Below, in pieces: positions 33,581-41,914 of a stretch of 57,366 nt of DNA. Source of the stretch: Croceibacterium_A sp044506565 (lineage in GTDB: Bacteria; Pseudomonadota; Alphaproteobacteria; Sphingomonadales; Sphingomonadaceae); contig JBIQKN010000010.1 in assembly GCA_044506565.1 (NCBI GenBank), positions 1-57,366 on the forward strand, read 5' to 3'. Each line of letters starts with the position of its first letter. Within the stretch, counting starts at the first letter, position 1. The position numbers and the translations under genes were made by a program. The notes below the pieces were generated by a model that saw only the letters and a program-made list of their open reading frames with translations, was not told the DNA's origin and ran no database searches.

Positions 33581-33952
33581 TCATTCATAGCTGACGACCT
33601 CGAACTCGATCCCGTCCCAGTCGAAGAAATAGAACCGGCGGCCGGGCGCGTAGTCGGCGTGGTTGAAGGGTTCGAGGCCGTGCTCGATCACCACGCGTTC
33701 GGCGGCGTCGAGGTCGTCGACCAGCAGGCCGACGTGATTGAGCGGGCGGCCCTTGCGCTGGCCTGCGTGATCGGCGCGGTCTGTGTAGAGCGCGAGGTAG
33801 GTTTCGTCCTCGCCGACATGGATCGTTTCGCCGTCGTCGATCGCCGGCCCGCGCCAGCGTTGACGCCAGCCGAGCAGCCTTTCGAAGAGCGCCGCGGAGC
33901 GCTCGATGTCGCTGACGGTGAGGTTGACGTGCTCGATGCGTCCTTGGGCCAC
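33581..33952 (-). CDS. VOC (glyoxalase/bleomycin-resistance fold) protein
   Basis: 123-residue vicinal-oxygen-chelate protein. The N-terminal IEHVNLTVSDIERSAALFERLLGW, middle RPLNHVGLLVDDLDAAERVV and C-terminal RFYFFDWDGIEFEVVSYE give candidate metal ligands (His8, the His of NHVGL, and the Glu of FEVV). The reaction is unknown; a glyoxalase-like or glutathione-dependent detoxification role would fit the nearby gshA and the SoxR box in its promoter. Confidence 0.9.
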   Translation of the reverse strand: MAQGRIEHVNLTVSDIERSAALFERLLGWRQRWRGPAIDDGETIHVGEDETYLALYTDRADHAGQRKGRPLNHVGLLVDDLDAAERVVIEHGLEPFNHADYAPGRRFYFFDWDGIEFEVVSYE

Positions 33953-34034
33953 TTGCCAAACTCCTGCAGCAAATACCTGTCTTGTCGCGATTTCCTGACG
34001 ATCTCGTCCGGCTCGCGAATCACTCGACTTGCCG

Positions 34035-34065
34035 CTTGTGCAACCTCAAGCTAACTTGAGGTCAA
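34035..34065 (-). promoter_or_regulatory. Predicted SoxR-activated promoter for the VOC gene
   Basis: On the minus strand, -35 TTGACC (34060-34065) and a weak -10 CACAAG (34035-34040) are separated by 19 bases. This overlong spacer, with the SoxR box inside it, is the arrangement needed for SoxR/MerR-type activation. The VOC start is about 83 bases downstream. Confidence 0.6.
34044..34061. promoter_or_regulatory. SoxR box
   Basis: CCTCAAG-CTAA-CTTGAGG, an 18-bp inverted repeat that differs from the E. coli soxS SoxR box (CCTCAAGTTAACTTGAGG) at one central position. It lies between the divergent soxR and VOC genes. Confidence 0.92.
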
Positions 34066-34086
34066 ACGAAATCGGGAGAAGGTCGC

Positions 34087-34527
34087 ATGGCCGAGGACCG
34101 TTTCATCACCATCGGCCAGCTCGCGGCGCGCACCGGCGTCGCCGTCTCGGCGATCCGCTACTATGAGGAAAAGGGATTGCTGCAGGCGCTGCGGACGCGT
34201 GGCAACCAGCGGCGATTCCTGCGCTCGGATATCCGCCGCGTGAGCTTCATCCTGATCGCCCAGAAGCTCGGACTCGCGCTCGCCGAGATCGAGCAGCAAC
34301 TCGCGAGGCTGCCGCAGGGCCGTGCGCCGACGCTCAGCGATTGGCAGCAAATCAGCCGCCGGATGCGCTTCGAGATCGACCAGCGGATCATGCTGCTGAC
34401 GCGCACGCGCAACCAGCTCGACCAATGCATCGGCTGCGGCTGCCTGAGCCTGCAGAAGTGCCAGCTCTACAACAAGGACGACCGGTTGGGCGCCAAGGGG
34501 GCGGGACCGCGGGCGATTCTCGGCTGA
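34087..34527 (+). CDS. soxR: Redox-sensitive regulator SoxR
   Basis: 146-residue MerR-family regulator. The N-terminal winged helix (TIGQLAARTGVAVSAIRYYEEKGLL) is followed by a dimerisation helix and the [2Fe-2S] motif CIGCGCLSLQKC (Cys114, 117, 119, 125) whose oxidation switches the protein on. GGAGAAGG is the ribosome-binding site. The SoxR box upstream is shared with the divergent VOC gene. There is no soxS, as usual outside enterobacteria. Confidence 0.96.
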   Translation: MAEDRFITIGQLAARTGVAVSAIRYYEEKGLLQALRTRGNQRRFLRSDIRRVSFILIAQKLGLALAEIEQQLARLPQGRAPTLSDWQQISRRMRFEIDQRIMLLTRTRNQLDQCIGCGCLSLQKCQLYNKDDRLGAKGAGPRAILG

Positions 34528-34537
34528 GGGTGAGGGG

Positions 34538-34586
34538 TTCGCCGCCGACGGTCCAATGGGGGGAGGGGCAGACCGCCGGCGGCGAA
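34538..34586 (+). terminator. Long inverted repeat after soxR
   Basis: 16-bp arms (34538-34553 and 34571-34586, one mismatch) with core CGCCGCCG ... CGGCGGCG and a 17-base G-rich loop, 10 bases after the soxR stop. No T-run. It probably ends or protects the soxR transcript. Confidence 0.55.
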
Positions 34587-34601
34587 GAGTGTGAGCGCGG
34601 A

Positions 34602-34643
34602 AGCTGTCGCGACCGAAGGGTCACTCGAAGATTCGCGACGGCT
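34602..34643. repeat. Second inverted repeat in the soxR-PilZ intergenic region
   Basis: Arms AGCTGTCGCGA (34602-34612) and TCGCGACGGCT (34633-34643), one mismatch. It sits in the 279-base gap between the convergent soxR and PilZ genes, which I otherwise see as non-coding. Confidence 0.5.
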
Positions 34644-34734
34644 AGCTTGCGACCCTTGAAGGGCTCCGGACCCCGCACCCGCTAGTCACGGACGCGCGTC
34701 CCCTAGGCGTGAGGTACGGGGCTCCGCTTTGCAG

Positions 34735-34759
34735 TTGGCGCCAACCGGTTGCCAATTGG
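34735..34759. repeat. Cluster of short perfect palindromes
   Basis: TTGGCGCCAA (34735-34744), CAACCGGTTG (34742-34751) and CCAATTGG (34752-34759) are packed in 25 bases, 48 bases after the PilZ stop in the PilZ direction. Function unknown; not a terminator shape. Confidence 0.4.
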
Positions 34760-34806
34760 TACCGATATCGCCCTCGATGAGCGGAACCGGTGCGCCAGGA
34801 GTCTGC

Positions 34807-35079
34807 TCAGGCGGCGGACCGGAGTTCGTCGGCCAACCTCGCTTGCAGGCGCTCGAGCACGGCCTCGTGCATCAGTTGCTCGAACTCTATTCCGGCGAGT
34901 TCGCCTTCGACCCAGCTGATCGTTGCCGGCTGGAAGCCGAGACCGGGAAGCTGCACCAGGATGCGATCCTTGGCCTGTGCGGACCATGCGCGGCGACGCA
35001 CGAGGCAGCCGATAGGCGAAAGGTCGAGCACGTCCAGATCGACTTTCACGCCCGATTGCGAACGACAGGTCGCCTTCAT
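34807..35079 (-). CDS. Short PilZ-like domain protein
   Basis: 90 residues. VKVDLDVLDLSPIGCLVRRR resembles the D/N-x-S-x-x-G part of the c-di-GMP-binding PilZ domain, followed by ILVQLPGLGFQPATISWVEGELAGIEFEQLM. The usual RxxxR arginines that precede it are not visible, so binding may be weak or lost. AGGGA before the ATG (35079) supports this start; there is no in-frame ATG or GTG just upstream. Confidence 0.72.
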   Translation of the reverse strand: MKATCRSQSGVKVDLDVLDLSPIGCLVRRRAWSAQAKDRILVQLPGLGFQPATISWVEGELAGIEFEQLMHEAVLERLQARLADELRSAA

Positions 35080-35304
35080 CGTCGATGTCCCTGAATCGAG
35101 AATGGGGGCATGGGGCCCTGTTGACGAATTCTCGCCCCATAACCTTCACCCGGCCTTGAAGAACGGGGCTAATTTGGGATGATCGATCATCCTGAACCGC
35201 CCGGTAACCCTCGCTCGGGAAGTGCAGGGCCGCCGGCCATTTCGCTCTGGCGAGCAATCAGATAATCCCCTCGAGAAAGGGCTGGCGAAGGGGAGGACAT
35301 CGAC

Positions 35305-36552
35305 ATGGCGGGATTTCGGCCGACCCGGCGGTGGGGCGCGATGGGCGCGGCGTTCGGGCTGACGGCGCTCTGCGCCGCCGGGGTGCACGCGCAGCAGGAC
35401 GTACCGCGCTACGACGGGGGCGTGCCGATCGCGCCGACCGGCGTGGCCGACAATCCGCTGCCCGAGGGACCGTTCCGCTATCGCACCGCCGAAGGCATGG
35501 ACATCCGCGTCGAAGTGGTCGTTCGCGACATCGAATACCCGATGGCGCTCACCTTCCTGCCGAACCGCGACATGCTGGTCGTGGCGCGCAAGGGCGAGCT
35601 GCACCTGTTGCCGGCGGGCGCCTCGCGCACCCGGGTGGTCGACGGCGGGCCAGTCGGGGTGTTCGCCGGCGAATCCGGCGGGCTCGGCACCTCACATGCC
35701 TATGTCGACATCGCGCTCCATCCCGAGTTCGCCAGCAACGGCTACGTCTACATCGCCTATAACAAGCCGCAGGGAGACGACGGCCGGGTGCTGGCGTTGG
35801 GGCGCGGGCGCTGGACCGGCGAGCGGATCGAGGGCTTCGAGGACATCTGGCTCGCGCATCCGGGGGTCGCCGGGGTGATGCGGCTGGCGTTCGCACACGA
35901 CGGCACCCTGTTCTTCACCACCTCCGGCGCCGATCCGCAGAACCTCGGGACCGCGGGTGGCAAGGTGTTCCGGATCAACGCCGACGGGTCGATCCCGGAA
36001 GACAACCCGTTCGCCAACAGCACCACGGCCCGCAAAGACGTCTACTCGTTCGGCCACCGCGGCGCGCTCGGCTTGGCGGTTCATCCGGGCACGGGCGCGT
36101 TGTGGGAGAGCGAAAACGGACCGAACGGCGGCGACGAGATCAATGTCATCAAGCCGGGAGCGAACTACGGCTGGCCCTACGTCAGTCTCGGGCGCACTTA
36201 TCCCGGGCCCTGGCAATCGGGGCGCGGCCCGGGGCACGAAGTGTTCGAGCCGCCCGTTGTCTATTGGATGCCGGCGATCGCTGTGTCGGGCCTGATGTTC
36301 TACACCGGCGACGCACTGCCCAAGTGGAAGGGGGACATCTTCGTCGGCGCGCTGCGTACCGGCGAAATTCCCGGCACCGGCCACCTCGAGCGGATCCTCG
36401 TCAACGAAGACATGGAGGAATTGCGCCGCGAGATTCTGCTGTGGGACCTCCACCAGCGGATTCGCGACGTGAAGCAGGGACCGGAGGGGTACATCTACCT
36501 CTCAGTCGAGCAGAAGGACGGCAGTATCCTGCGGATCGTGCCGGCCGGCTGA
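35305..36552 (+). CDS. PQQ-dependent soluble aldose sugar dehydrogenase (YliI/Asd-like)
   Basis: 415 residues. A signal peptide (GLTALCAAGVHAQQ) leads to a six-bladed beta-propeller of the GDH-B/YliI family: EYPMALTFLPNRDMLVVARKGELHLL, SENGPNGGDEINVIKPGANYGWP, YSFGHRGALGLAVHP and DVKQGPEGYIYLSVEQKDGSILRI. It would oxidise aldoses in the periplasm, passing electrons to quinone or cytochrome. GGGGAGG is the ribosome-binding site. No PQQ-synthesis genes are in the window. Confidence 0.9.
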   Translation: MAGFRPTRRWGAMGAAFGLTALCAAGVHAQQDVPRYDGGVPIAPTGVADNPLPEGPFRYRTAEGMDIRVEVVVRDIEYPMALTFLPNRDMLVVARKGELHLLPAGASRTRVVDGGPVGVFAGESGGLGTSHAYVDIALHPEFASNGYVYIAYNKPQGDDGRVLALGRGRWTGERIEGFEDIWLAHPGVAGVMRLAFAHDGTLFFTTSGADPQNLGTAGGKVFRINADGSIPEDNPFANSTTARKDVYSFGHRGALGLAVHPGTGALWESENGPNGGDEINVIKPGANYGWPYVSLGRTYPGPWQSGRGPGHEVFEPPVVYWMPAIAVSGLMFYTGDALPKWKGDIFVGALRTGEIPGTGHLERILVNEDMEELRREILLWDLHQRIRDVKQGPEGYIYLSVEQKDGSILRIVPAG

Positions 36553-36582
36553 GGCGAACCGACCCGGATTGCGCATTGCGGG

Positions 36583-36915
36583 ATGGAGAGATACCTACCG
36601 GTGATGAACCTCGGGTTCGTTTCTTCCGCGCTGCTGGTGCTCGCCTCTGTCGGCCCGACGATCGAGCAGCTCGACAACGGCCGCTTCCGCGTCACGGTGG
36701 TGTTCGACGACACCAGCGCGGGAGGGAATGCCAGCGCGCAGGTTGCCTTGGCGCGCAAGGCGCAGCAGGAGTGTCGCGGCAATGGCAATGCGGTCTCCGA
36801 GGGCACGCTCGAGCTGAACGACGCGGCACCGATCCGTGGCAGCCGCAAGGCGCTCGAGCTGTCGGAAGTCTATATCTGCGCCGAGGTCTGGGACCAGCCG
36901 GCACGGCACCGTTAG
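36583..36915 (+). CDS. Small secreted protein of unknown function
   Basis: 110 residues; a probable signal peptide (MNLGFVSSALLVLASVGPT, with ATG starts at 36583 and 36604) and a mature domain FRVTVVFDDTSAGGNASAQVALARKAQQECRGNGNAVSEGTLELNDA, with two cysteines (in QQEC and YICAEVW) likely to form a disulfide. I recognise no family. Convergent with smc, seven bases apart. Confidence 0.72.
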   Translation: MERYLPVMNLGFVSSALLVLASVGPTIEQLDNGRFRVTVVFDDTSAGGNASAQVALARKAQQECRGNGNAVSEGTLELNDAAPIRGSRKALELSEVYICAEVWDQPARHR

Positions 36916-36921
36916 GCGGAC

Positions 36922-39900
36922 TCACTCCGCCGCCAGCAATTCCTCCGCCCCGCCGAGATCGACGCTGACCAGCCGGCTGACGCCCTGCTCGACCATCGTG
37001 ACGCCGAACAGCCGGTGCATGCGGCTCATCGTCACCGCGTTGTGGGTGACGATCAGGTAGCGGGTTTCGGTCTCGCGGGTCATCGCGTCGAGCAGGTCGC
37101 AGAAGCGGTCGATGTTGGCGTCGTCGAGCGGCGCGTCGACTTCGTCGAGCACGCAGATCGGGGCGGGGTTGGTCAGGAACAGCGCGAAGATCAGCGCGAT
37201 CGCGGTCAGCGCCTGTTCGCCACCGGAGAGCAGGGTCAGCGACTGCAGCCGCTTGCCCGGCGGCTGGGCGTAAATCTCGAGCCCTGCTTCGAGCGGGTCG
37301 TCGCTGTCGATCAGCGCGAGATGCGCCTGGCCGCCCTCGAAGAGGCGGGTGAACAGCGAGCGGAAGTGCGTGTCGACCTGCTCGAACGCGGCGCGCAGCC
37401 GCTCGCGGCCCTCGCGGTTGAGGTTGCCGATCGAGCCGCGCAGGCGATTGACTGCCTCGGCCAACTCGGCCTGCTCGGCGACGTTGGCGCCGTGCTCCTC
37501 CTCGAGCCGCGCAAGTTCCTCGGCAGCGACGAGGTTGACCGGTCCGATCCGCTCGCGGTCGGCCACCAGCTTGTCCATCGCGGCGGATTCCTCGGCCGCC
37601 CCGGCAACCTCGGCAGGCTCGAAGCCGAAGCGGCTCGACAACACCGCCGGCGGGCACTGGAATCGCTCGCCCGAGATGCGCGCCATTTCCTCGCGGCGGC
37701 TTTCCTCATTCTCGGCCCGCGCTGCGGCGCCCGCCCGCATTTCGCGGGCCGAGGATAGCACCTCCTGCGCGGAGGACAGCGCCGCTTCGGCCATGCGCGC
37801 CTCCTCGGCGACCGCGGCGACCGCGCTCTCCGCCTCTGCGAGTTCGCGGCCGAGCCGCTGGCGCACTTCCTCGCCGCCCTCGATTTCGCGCATCAGCGCG
37901 GCGGGCTTGGCTGCGGTGACCGCGCGTTCCTCGGCGATCTCCTCGAAGCGCTGCTCCATGTACGACAGGCGCCGCGCGGCGTCGCTCGCGCGCTCTTCCC
38001 AACCAGCGATGTCGGCGCGCTGGTTGGCGACTCGTTCGCGGGCCACGGCGAGGCCCTGGTCGTGCGCGGCGAGCGCCGCGGCGGCGGACTGCAGCATTCC
38101 GCGCGCCGCCTCGTTCTTCGCCTGTGCCGCCGCCAGCGCCGCGCGCCCGCTCTCGGGATCTGGCAACTCGCGCCGCTTCGCCTCGGCGGCAGCCAGCTCG
38201 GCTTCTGCCTGCTCGCGCTGTTCGGCGAGCGCGACTTCGGCGGCAGCGAGTTCCTCCGACCGTGCCGCGAGACGTTCGCGCGCGGCCTCGGCCTGGTCGA
38301 GCGCGCGCAGCGCCTGCCGCTCGGCCTCGGCCGCCTGCTGCCCGGTGCGCTCGAGCGCGACGAGCTCGCGCTGCAGCTCCGACAGCGCTTCCTGGGCTTG
38401 CTGCTGCGCGGCTCCTGCCCGCTCGGCTGCCTCGCGCTTTGCCGGCAGCACCGCTTCGAGCTCGGCGAAGCGGTTCTCCGCTTCGAGCCGCGCCGCCTCG
38501 GCCGCGCCCTCGCCGCGGGCGACGAACCCGTCCCAGCGGCGCAGCCGCCCATCGAGCGTGACCAGCCATTCGCCCGGCGCCAGCCCGCGCCCGTCGTCTG
38601 CCTCGGCGACGTGGACCAGCGCCAGCCGCGCGGCGAGCTGCGGCGGGCAGTCGCGGACGTGCGCGGCGAGTCCGAAAGGCACCGGTGCCGGGGTGTCGGC
38701 GCCGGTCCAGAACCGTCCCTCGGCTTCGCCCTCGGGCGTGCCCAGCGGGGCCCTGGCGTCGCGGCCGAGCACCGCCGCCAGCGCGCGCTCGTAGCCCGGC
38801 TCGACGGAAACCCGGTCGATCGCCGCAGGCAGCCCGTGCTTGCCGGCCGCCTGCCTGGCTCGAGCCTCGCGGTCTCGGCTGAGGGCCTGCCACTCGCGCT
38901 CGATGCCGGCCAGCTCGGCCCTGGCGGTGGCGAGCGCCGCCGCCGCCTCGTCGCGCGTGGCCGACAGCCGTTCCTTGCGGCCCTGCGCCTGCGTGAGCGC
39001 CTCGCGCGCCTCGGCGAGCACGGCGCCGGCCCGCTCGACGCCGGCCTGCGCGTCGGCCACCTCGTCGGCGGCCTCGACTTGAGCCGTCAATGCGGCGCGC
39101 TGCTCGGCCAGCCGCCGCGCCTCGCCGTCCAGTCGCTCGAGCCGGGCCTGCGCCTGAGCGACCTCGGCCTCGGCGATGCGCCATTCCGCCTCGACGCCCG
39201 CGTGGTCCGCGGTCGCCTTGGCCAGCGCCAGCTCGGCCGCGCGAGCGGCGCGCTCGGCATCCTCGGCCGCGCGTTCGATCTCGGGGCGCCGGCGCTCGTC
39301 GGCGGCGAGCGCGGCCTCGCCTGCTGCGAGATCCTGCGCCAGCTTCTTCAGCGCCTCGGCTGCGTCGCGCGTCAGCCGGTCGGCCTCGCCGCGATCTTCC
39401 TCGAGCCGCTGCTTCTGCCGGTCGAGGTCGGCGAGCCGCTGCTCGGCGGCCTCGAGCTGGCTCGACAGCGCGGCCATGCGGTGCCCGTGCGCGCTGGCGT
39501 CGTCGCGCCGGTCGGCGAGCTCGTCGCGCACTTCGGCCAGCTTCTCCGCCAGCGCCGCCTGGACCTTCTGCGTTTCGTGAGCGCGCCGCTGTGCTTCCTC
39601 GACCCGCGCATCGGCGTCCTTCGCCTGCGCCCGCGCCCCCTCGGCCGCCGCGGCGGCATCGCGCCAGCGGGCGAACACCAGCCGGGCCTCGGCGTGCTGG
39701 ATCTTGTCGGACAGGGCCTTGTAGCGCTCGGCCTGCTTGGCCTGGCGGCGGAGCGAGGCGATCTGGCTGTCGAGCCCGGCCATCAGATCCTCGAGCCGGG
39801 CGAGGTTGGCCTCCGTCTGTCGCAGCTTGCCCTCGGCATCGCGCCGGCGGACGTGGAGGCCGGCGATTCCCGCCGCTTCCTCGAGCATCGCCCGCCGCTC

Positions 39901-40347
39901 GGCCGGCTTGGCGGCGATCACCGCGGCGATCTTCCCCTGGCTGACCAGTGAGGGGCTGTGCGCGCCGGTGGCCGCATCGGCGAAGACCAGCGCGACGTCC
40001 TTGGCGCGCACGTCGCGTCCATTGACGCGGTACGCACTGCCCGCTCCGCGCTCGATCCGGCGAGTGACCTGCAGCTCCTCGCCGTCGTCGTCGACGGCGT
40101 CGAGCACCACCTCGGCGAAATCGCGCGGCGGGCGCTGCGCGGTGCCGGCGAAGATCACGTCGTCCATCCCGCCCGAGCGCATCGATTTCGCCGAGGTCTC
40201 GCCCATGACCCAGCGGATCGCTTCGAGCAGGTTCGACTTGCCGCAGCCATTGGGGCCGACCACGCCGGTCAGCCCAGGTTCGATGCGCAGTTCGGCCGGC
40301 TCGACGAAGCTCTTGAAGCCCGCCAGCTTGAGCTTGCGGATCAGCAT
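36922..40347 (-). CDS. smc: Chromosome segregation ATPase SMC
   Basis: 1141-residue SMC. Walker A GVVGPNGCGKSNLLEAIRWVMGE near residue 30, two long coiled coils rich in Ala/Arg/Glu, a hinge about residues 510-640 (KHGLPAAIDRVSVEPGYERALAAVLG), and the C-terminal signature LTLLSGGEQALTAIAL plus Walker B PAPICVLDEVDAPLDD. Works with ScpA/ScpB, not encoded here. Start 25 bases after the DsbA-like lipoprotein gene, so probably in one operon with the dciA-dsbA genes. Confidence 0.97.
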   Translation of the reverse strand: MLIRKLKLAGFKSFVEPAELRIEPGLTGVVGPNGCGKSNLLEAIRWVMGETSAKSMRSGGMDDVIFAGTAQRPPRDFAEVVLDAVDDDGEELQVTRRIERGAGSAYRVNGRDVRAKDVALVFADAATGAHSPSLVSQGKIAAVIAAKPAERRAMLEEAAGIAGLHVRRRDAEGKLRQTEANLARLEDLMAGLDSQIASLRRQAKQAERYKALSDKIQHAEARLVFARWRDAAAAAEGARAQAKDADARVEEAQRRAHETQKVQAALAEKLAEVRDELADRRDDASAHGHRMAALSSQLEAAEQRLADLDRQKQRLEEDRGEADRLTRDAAEALKKLAQDLAAGEAALAADERRRPEIERAAEDAERAARAAELALAKATADHAGVEAEWRIAEAEVAQAQARLERLDGEARRLAEQRAALTAQVEAADEVADAQAGVERAGAVLAEAREALTQAQGRKERLSATRDEAAAALATARAELAGIEREWQALSRDREARARQAAGKHGLPAAIDRVSVEPGYERALAAVLGRDARAPLGTPEGEAEGRFWTGADTPAPVPFGLAAHVRDCPPQLAARLALVHVAEADDGRGLAPGEWLVTLDGRLRRWDGFVARGEGAAEAARLEAENRFAELEAVLPAKREAAERAGAAQQQAQEALSELQRELVALERTGQQAAEAERQALRALDQAEAARERLAARSEELAAAEVALAEQREQAEAELAAAEAKRRELPDPESGRAALAAAQAKNEAARGMLQSAAAALAAHDQGLAVARERVANQRADIAGWEERASDAARRLSYMEQRFEEIAEERAVTAAKPAALMREIEGGEEVRQRLGRELAEAESAVAAVAEEARMAEAALSSAQEVLSSAREMRAGAAARAENEESRREEMARISGERFQCPPAVLSSRFGFEPAEVAGAAEESAAMDKLVADRERIGPVNLVAAEELARLEEEHGANVAEQAELAEAVNRLRGSIGNLNREGRERLRAAFEQVDTHFRSLFTRLFEGGQAHLALIDSDDPLEAGLEIYAQPPGKRLQSLTLLSGGEQALTAIALIFALFLTNPAPICVLDEVDAPLDDANIDRFCDLLDAMTRETETRYLIVTHNAVTMSRMHRLFGVTMVEQGVSRLVSVDLGGAEELLAAE

Positions 40348-40372
40348 CGCGGAAGCCGGCCCGATGCCAAGT

Positions 40373-41122
40373 CTACCGCGCCCCTGCCGCCTGCAGCGCG
40401 GCCTCGACCGAAGCCCAGTTGGTGCCCTCGATCCGCCCGCCGTTGAGGAAGAACGTCGGCGTGCCCGTGACGTTGAGCTCCTCCGACTGGGTATTGGAGC
40501 GCTCGATGATCTGCCTGGCCAGCTCGGTGTTGCCCAGGCACTGCATCGCCTGGTCGCGGCTGATTCCGCGCGCGGCGAAGAAGTCGATCAAGCCGGTCAC
40601 ATCGGCGATCGCCTGGAATCGCTGCGCTTCGGGGCCCTGTACGGCCTGGTCGAGCGCCGCCCCGCTCGCCTGCACATTGGTCATGATCGGCTCGAAGTTG
40701 GCCCAGGCCTGGTTGGCGAGCGGGTGGAAGCTCTCGGGGCTGCCGCAGCGCGCCAGCATCGCGATCGTCAGGTCGACCGGGTGATGGATCTGGTTGCGGA
40801 TTTCGTAGCTCACGACCCCGGTGGCGACGTATTCGTCGAGCGCCGCAGAAGCCTGCTGCGAGAAATTGGCGCAAACGCCGCAAGTATGGCTCGCGTACTC
40901 GACCAGCTTGAGCGGCGCCTCCGGGTTGCCGATACGATAGCCGCCCTCGGGCGTCACCTCGGCGATCTCGACCCAGCTCTGGCCCTCGGGGGCGGCTATC
41001 GGGGCAATCGGTTCTCCGGTCGGCAGCGCGCCGTTCCCGGCGCTGTCGCCGCCGCAAGCGGCTAGTGCGAGAACCAGCGGCGCGGCGGCCAGGGTGCAGG
41101 CAAGACGGCGGAGTTTGGACAT
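40373..41122 (-). CDS. DsbA-like thioredoxin-fold lipoprotein with a CGVC active site
   Basis: 249 residues from the ATG at 41122. Lipoprotein signal LAAAPLVLALAAC, a linker, then a DsbA-type thioredoxin domain (RIGNPEAPLKLVEYASHTCGVCANFSQQA) with CGVC in place of CPHC, and the cis-Pro loop VTGTPTFFLNGG. Extra cysteines (ARCGSPES, MQCLGN) occur in the helical insert. A paralogue of the next gene; probably a periplasmic disulfide oxidoreductase or isomerase. In the smc-dsbA-dsbA-dciA run. Confidence 0.9.
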   Translation of the reverse strand: MSKLRRLACTLAAAPLVLALAACGGDSAGNGALPTGEPIAPIAAPEGQSWVEIAEVTPEGGYRIGNPEAPLKLVEYASHTCGVCANFSQQASAALDEYVATGVVSYEIRNQIHHPVDLTIAMLARCGSPESFHPLANQAWANFEPIMTNVQASGAALDQAVQGPEAQRFQAIADVTGLIDFFAARGISRDQAMQCLGNTELARQIIERSNTQSEELNVTGTPTFFLNGGRIEGTNWASVEAALQAAGAR

Positions 41123-41230
41123 CTGCGGGATTCCCTTGCGCAAGTGAGGAAGGCTAGACGATGGCCGCAGGCGGTAGAAGCGCGTCGCGGCTGTTTCCAC
41201 AGCAAAGCATCGTTAACGCCGCCGGCCGGA

Positions 41231-41914
41231 TCACAGGAAGTCGGCGAGTTGCCGCTCGAGTTCGGCCCAGGTGTGCGTGCCGGGCATGACGATGCCGTTG
41301 ATCGAAAAGCTCGGCGTCGAGTCGATCCCCGGCCTGTCCCAGTCCCGCTGCGACCGCTCGGCGAACTGGCGCGCGGCGGCATCGTCGGCGAGGCAGCGGT
41401 CGAGCTCGGTCCGGGTGTAGCCGCGTTGCTCCATCATCCGGTAGAAGCCGAAATCGTTCGCGATCGCCCGCCGGCGCGAGAGGCCGTCGCCGCTGGTCCA
41501 GCGCGCTCGCTGTGCGGCGGTCGCGTTGCCGAGCGGGCCGATCCAGCGCGACTGCTGATGCATGAACATTGCGTGGTTCAGCGGAAACTTCTCGGCCGGA
41601 CCGCAATTCGCCAGCATTACCACGGTGAGGTCGACCGGGTCGCGGATCAGGTGGCGGATTTCGATGCTGAGCTGCCCCGGGGTGACGTAGGCCAGCTTGA
41701 GCCGGTCGTCGGCTTCGCGGGTGAACGCGGCGCAGTGAGGGCAGGTGTAGCTGACGTATTCAACCAGCCGGACCTTGGCCTCGGGATTGCCGATGCGATG
41801 TCCGCCCTCGGCCGTTTCGGCCACCACCGTCGGCCAATTTCGGTTGCTCTGACCGCTGAGCATGAGCGCCGCGACGACGAGCGCCGCGACCTTGAGAATC
41901 GGTCCGAACTTCAT
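41231..41914 (-). CDS. DsbA-like thioredoxin-fold periplasmic protein with a CPHC active site
   Basis: 227 residues. An N-terminal hydrophobic signal or anchor (ILKVAALVVAALMLSG) precedes a DsbA domain, RIGNPEAKVRLVEYVSYTCPHCAAFTREA, with the classic CPHC redox site and the cis-Pro loop GIDSTPSFSINGI. Closely similar in layout to the neighbouring lipoprotein, so the two probably arose by tandem duplication. Its start overlaps the dciA stop (ATGA). Confidence 0.92.
   Translation of the reverse strand: MKFGPILKVAALVVAALMLSGQSNRNWPTVVAETAEGGHRIGNPEAKVRLVEYVSYTCPHCAAFTREADDRLKLAYVTPGQLSIEIRHLIRDPVDLTVVMLANCGPAEKFPLNHAMFMHQQSRWIGPLGNATAAQRARWTSGDGLSRRRAIANDFGFYRMMEQRGYTRTELDRCLADDAAARQFAERSQRDWDRPGIDSTPSFSINGIVMPGTHTWAELERQLADFL

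Noticed and set aside
34735..34759. Palindrome cluster as a promoter operator
   Set aside because: It lies between convergent gene ends, not upstream of a gene; kept only as a low-confidence repeat.
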